From an uncultured Clostridia bacterium (GTDB taxonomy: Bacteria > Bacillota > Clostridia > Oscillospirales > Acutalibacteraceae), in assembly GCA_946405475.1 (NCBI GenBank), contig CAMJHI010000026.1, forward strand, positions 1-15,396: a DNA stretch of 15,396 bases, given 5' to 3'. Positions 14,661 through 15,396 of the stretch are shown here, piece after piece (within the stretch, counting starts at the first letter, position 1; every line of letters begins with the position of its first letter). The position numbers were made by a program, and so were the translations under genes. A model generated the notes under the pieces. The model made no database searches and was not told the DNA's origin. It saw nothing but the letters and a program-made list of their open reading frames with translations.

Positions 14661-14665
14661 GAGGA
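14661..14665 (+). promoter_or_regulatory. Ribosome binding site that fixes the PduL-type gene start
   Basis: GAGGA lies 9 bases before ATG 14675. The frame is open upstream to a TTG at 14633 inside the PAP2 gene, but homology begins at the ATG, and the start at 14675 matches other PduL proteins that lack an encapsulation peptide. Confidence 0.65.
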
Positions 14666-14674
14666 TTGATTACC

Positions 14675-15253
14675 ATGAATAAGCCTGTATTGATCGAAAC
14701 CTCTGCGCGCCACGTGCATGTGACGCAGGAGCACCTTGAAATCCTGTTCGGCGAAGGCTATGAGCTGACCAAGAAAAAAGACCTTTCTCAGCCCGGCCAG
14801 TTTGCGTGTGAAGAGCGCATCGCCGTGATCGGCCCAAAGAGCAGCTTCCCGGCCGTGTCCATCCTCGGCCCGGTTCGCCCGGCGACTCAGGTGGAGCTTT
14901 CCGCCGGTGACGCCCGTTCCATCGGCGTGGCCGCCCCCATCCGCGAAAGCGGCGACGTGGCCGGCAGCGGCGCCTGCAAGCTCGTCGGCCCCAAGGGTGA
15001 GGTCGAGATCAGCGAAGGCGTGATCGTTGCCAAGCGCCACATCCACGCCACCCCCGAGGACGCCGAAAAATACGGCCTGACCGATAAGCAGATCGTGTCC
15101 GTCAAGGTCGAATCCGACGGCCGCTCCCTCGTGTTCGGCGACGTCGTCGTGCGCGTCAGCCCCAAATTTGCGCTGGCCATGCACATCGACACCGACGAAT
15201 CCAACGCCGCGAGCTGCAAGCCCGGCATGATGGGCGAGATCATCACCGACTGA
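14675..15253 (+). CDS. pduL: PduL-type phosphate acyltransferase (phosphotransacylase)
   Basis: PduL enzymes interconvert acyl-CoA plus phosphate and acyl-phosphate plus CoA; they are unrelated to Pta. This 192-residue protein carries the PduL zinc motifs: RHVHV (12-16) with H13 and H15, FACEE (43-47), RHIHA (121-125) with H122 and H124, and AMHIDTDESNA (168-178) with H170. Other family blocks are DLSQPGQFA, ILGPVRPATQVELS and APIRESGD. No N-terminal encapsulation peptide is present, and no shell-protein or diol/ethanolamine genes lie in the window, so this looks like a free cytoplasmic enzyme. Such PduL copies can serve as the acetate-forming phosphotransacetylase with AckA; ackA is not seen here. 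It follows the PAP2 gene by 28 bases and is followed by terminator-like hairpins. Confidence 0.92.
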   Translation: MNKPVLIETSARHVHVTQEHLEILFGEGYELTKKKDLSQPGQFACEERIAVIGPKSSFPAVSILGPVRPATQVELSAGDARSIGVAAPIRESGDVAGSGACKLVGPKGEVEISEGVIVAKRHIHATPEDAEKYGLTDKQIVSVKVESDGRSLVFGDVVVRVSPKFALAMHIDTDESNAASCKPGMMGEIITD

Positions 15254-15274
15254 TCCAACACTCTTACCCCAATC

Positions 15275-15294
15275 AAAAAGCCCTGCCAAAGGGC
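15275..15294 (-). terminator. Intrinsic terminator for leftward transcription
   Basis: Read on the minus strand, GCCCT and AGGGC form a GC-rich 5-bp stem around TTGGC, followed directly by TTTTT. On the plus strand it is preceded by A residues and has no T tract, so it would stop transcripts entering from the right. It would serve a convergent gene beyond the window, which I cannot see. Confidence 0.5.
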
Positions 15295-15349
15295 GCGCAA
15301 ATCAGGGATACAACCGGTTTTGAGCGGCTCTTTTCGCTTAACCTTACCA

Positions 15350-15388
15350 AAAACCGCCGAGAATACGTCAAGTATTCCCGACGGTTTT
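15350..15388 (+). terminator. Terminator hairpin, possibly bidirectional, after the PduL-type gene
   Basis: AAAACCGCCGAGAATAC (15350-15366) pairs with GTATTCCCGACGGTTTT (15372-15388) at 15 of 17 positions around the loop GTCAA. The 3' arm ends in TTTT and is followed by CGTTTT. The 5' side is A-rich, so on the minus strand the stem is also followed by T residues. It most likely ends the phosphoesterase-PAP2-PduL transcript and may serve a convergent gene as well. The remainder of 15254-15396 holds no gene. Confidence 0.7.
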
Positions 15389-15396
15389 CGTTTTGT

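Noticed and set aside
15312..15319. Eight-base palindrome AACCGGTT
   Set aside because: Too short and isolated to assign a role; expected by chance at this scale.
1..15396. Search for CRISPR arrays, tRNA/rRNA genes, insertion sequences, phage or toxin-antitoxin genes
   Set aside because: No regular repeat arrays, cloverleaf-like tRNA sequences, transposase motifs or terminal inverted repeats were seen; gene density leaves little free space.

Overview
This 15.4 kb window is a gene-dense, GC-rich stretch with every supported gene on the + strand. Gene order, Shine-Dalgarno sites (AAGGAGG-like), sigma-A type promoters and occasional TTG/GTG starts point to a Firmicute. The run rimP-nusA-rnpM-infB-rbfA-nrnA-truB-ribF followed by zapA and a U32-family protein, together with high GC and a DUF896 protein, fits a GC-rich anaerobic member of class Clostridia. 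A gut Oscillospirales/Ruminococcaceae-like lineage is my best guess, by inference only.

Layout. (1) 1-754: a TVP38/DedA-like membrane protein behind a perfect-consensus promoter. (2) 755-904: a leader with a possible promoter and a clear intrinsic terminator hairpin placed before rimP, so it could act as an attenuator. (3) 905-8293: the conserved transcription/translation operon: rimP, nusA, rnpM (ylxR), infB, rbfA, nrnA, truB, ribF. Genes overlap or lie within about 45 bases of each other. The L7Ae-like gene (ylxQ) and the ylxP gene found in the Bacillus version are absent. (4) 8317-10969: a new promoter, then zapA, a U32/RlhA-type protein that overlaps zapA, and a DUF896/YnzC protein. (5) 11000-12710: two tandem, diverged sugar phosphate isomerase/epimerase-type TIM barrels, the second with a GTG start. 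(6) 12723-15253: another strong promoter, then an exported calcineurin-like phosphoesterase, a PAP2 membrane phosphatase and a PduL-type phosphotransacylase. (7) 15254-15396: no gene; two terminator-like hairpins.

How it works together. The large operon couples transcription elongation/termination (NusA), 30S maturation (RimP, RbfA), initiation (IF-2), RNase P modulation (RnpM), nanoRNA turnover (NrnA), tRNA pseudouridylation (TruB) and flavin cofactor synthesis (RibF). ZapA (Z-ring) and the U32 protein (probable rRNA hydroxylation or related) follow under their own promoter. The last third is accessory metabolism: putative sugar epimerisation, phosphoester hydrolysis outside the cell or at the membrane, and acyl-phosphate/acyl-CoA exchange by a PduL with no microcompartment genes in view.

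I found no mobile element, CRISPR array, tRNA or rRNA, and no convincing new multi-gene system. The most useful second looks are the attenuator-like rimP leader, the altered riboflavin-kinase motif in RibF, the Cys-rich exported phosphoesterase with a His-to-Gln change in its first metal motif, and the two-barrel isomerase pair.
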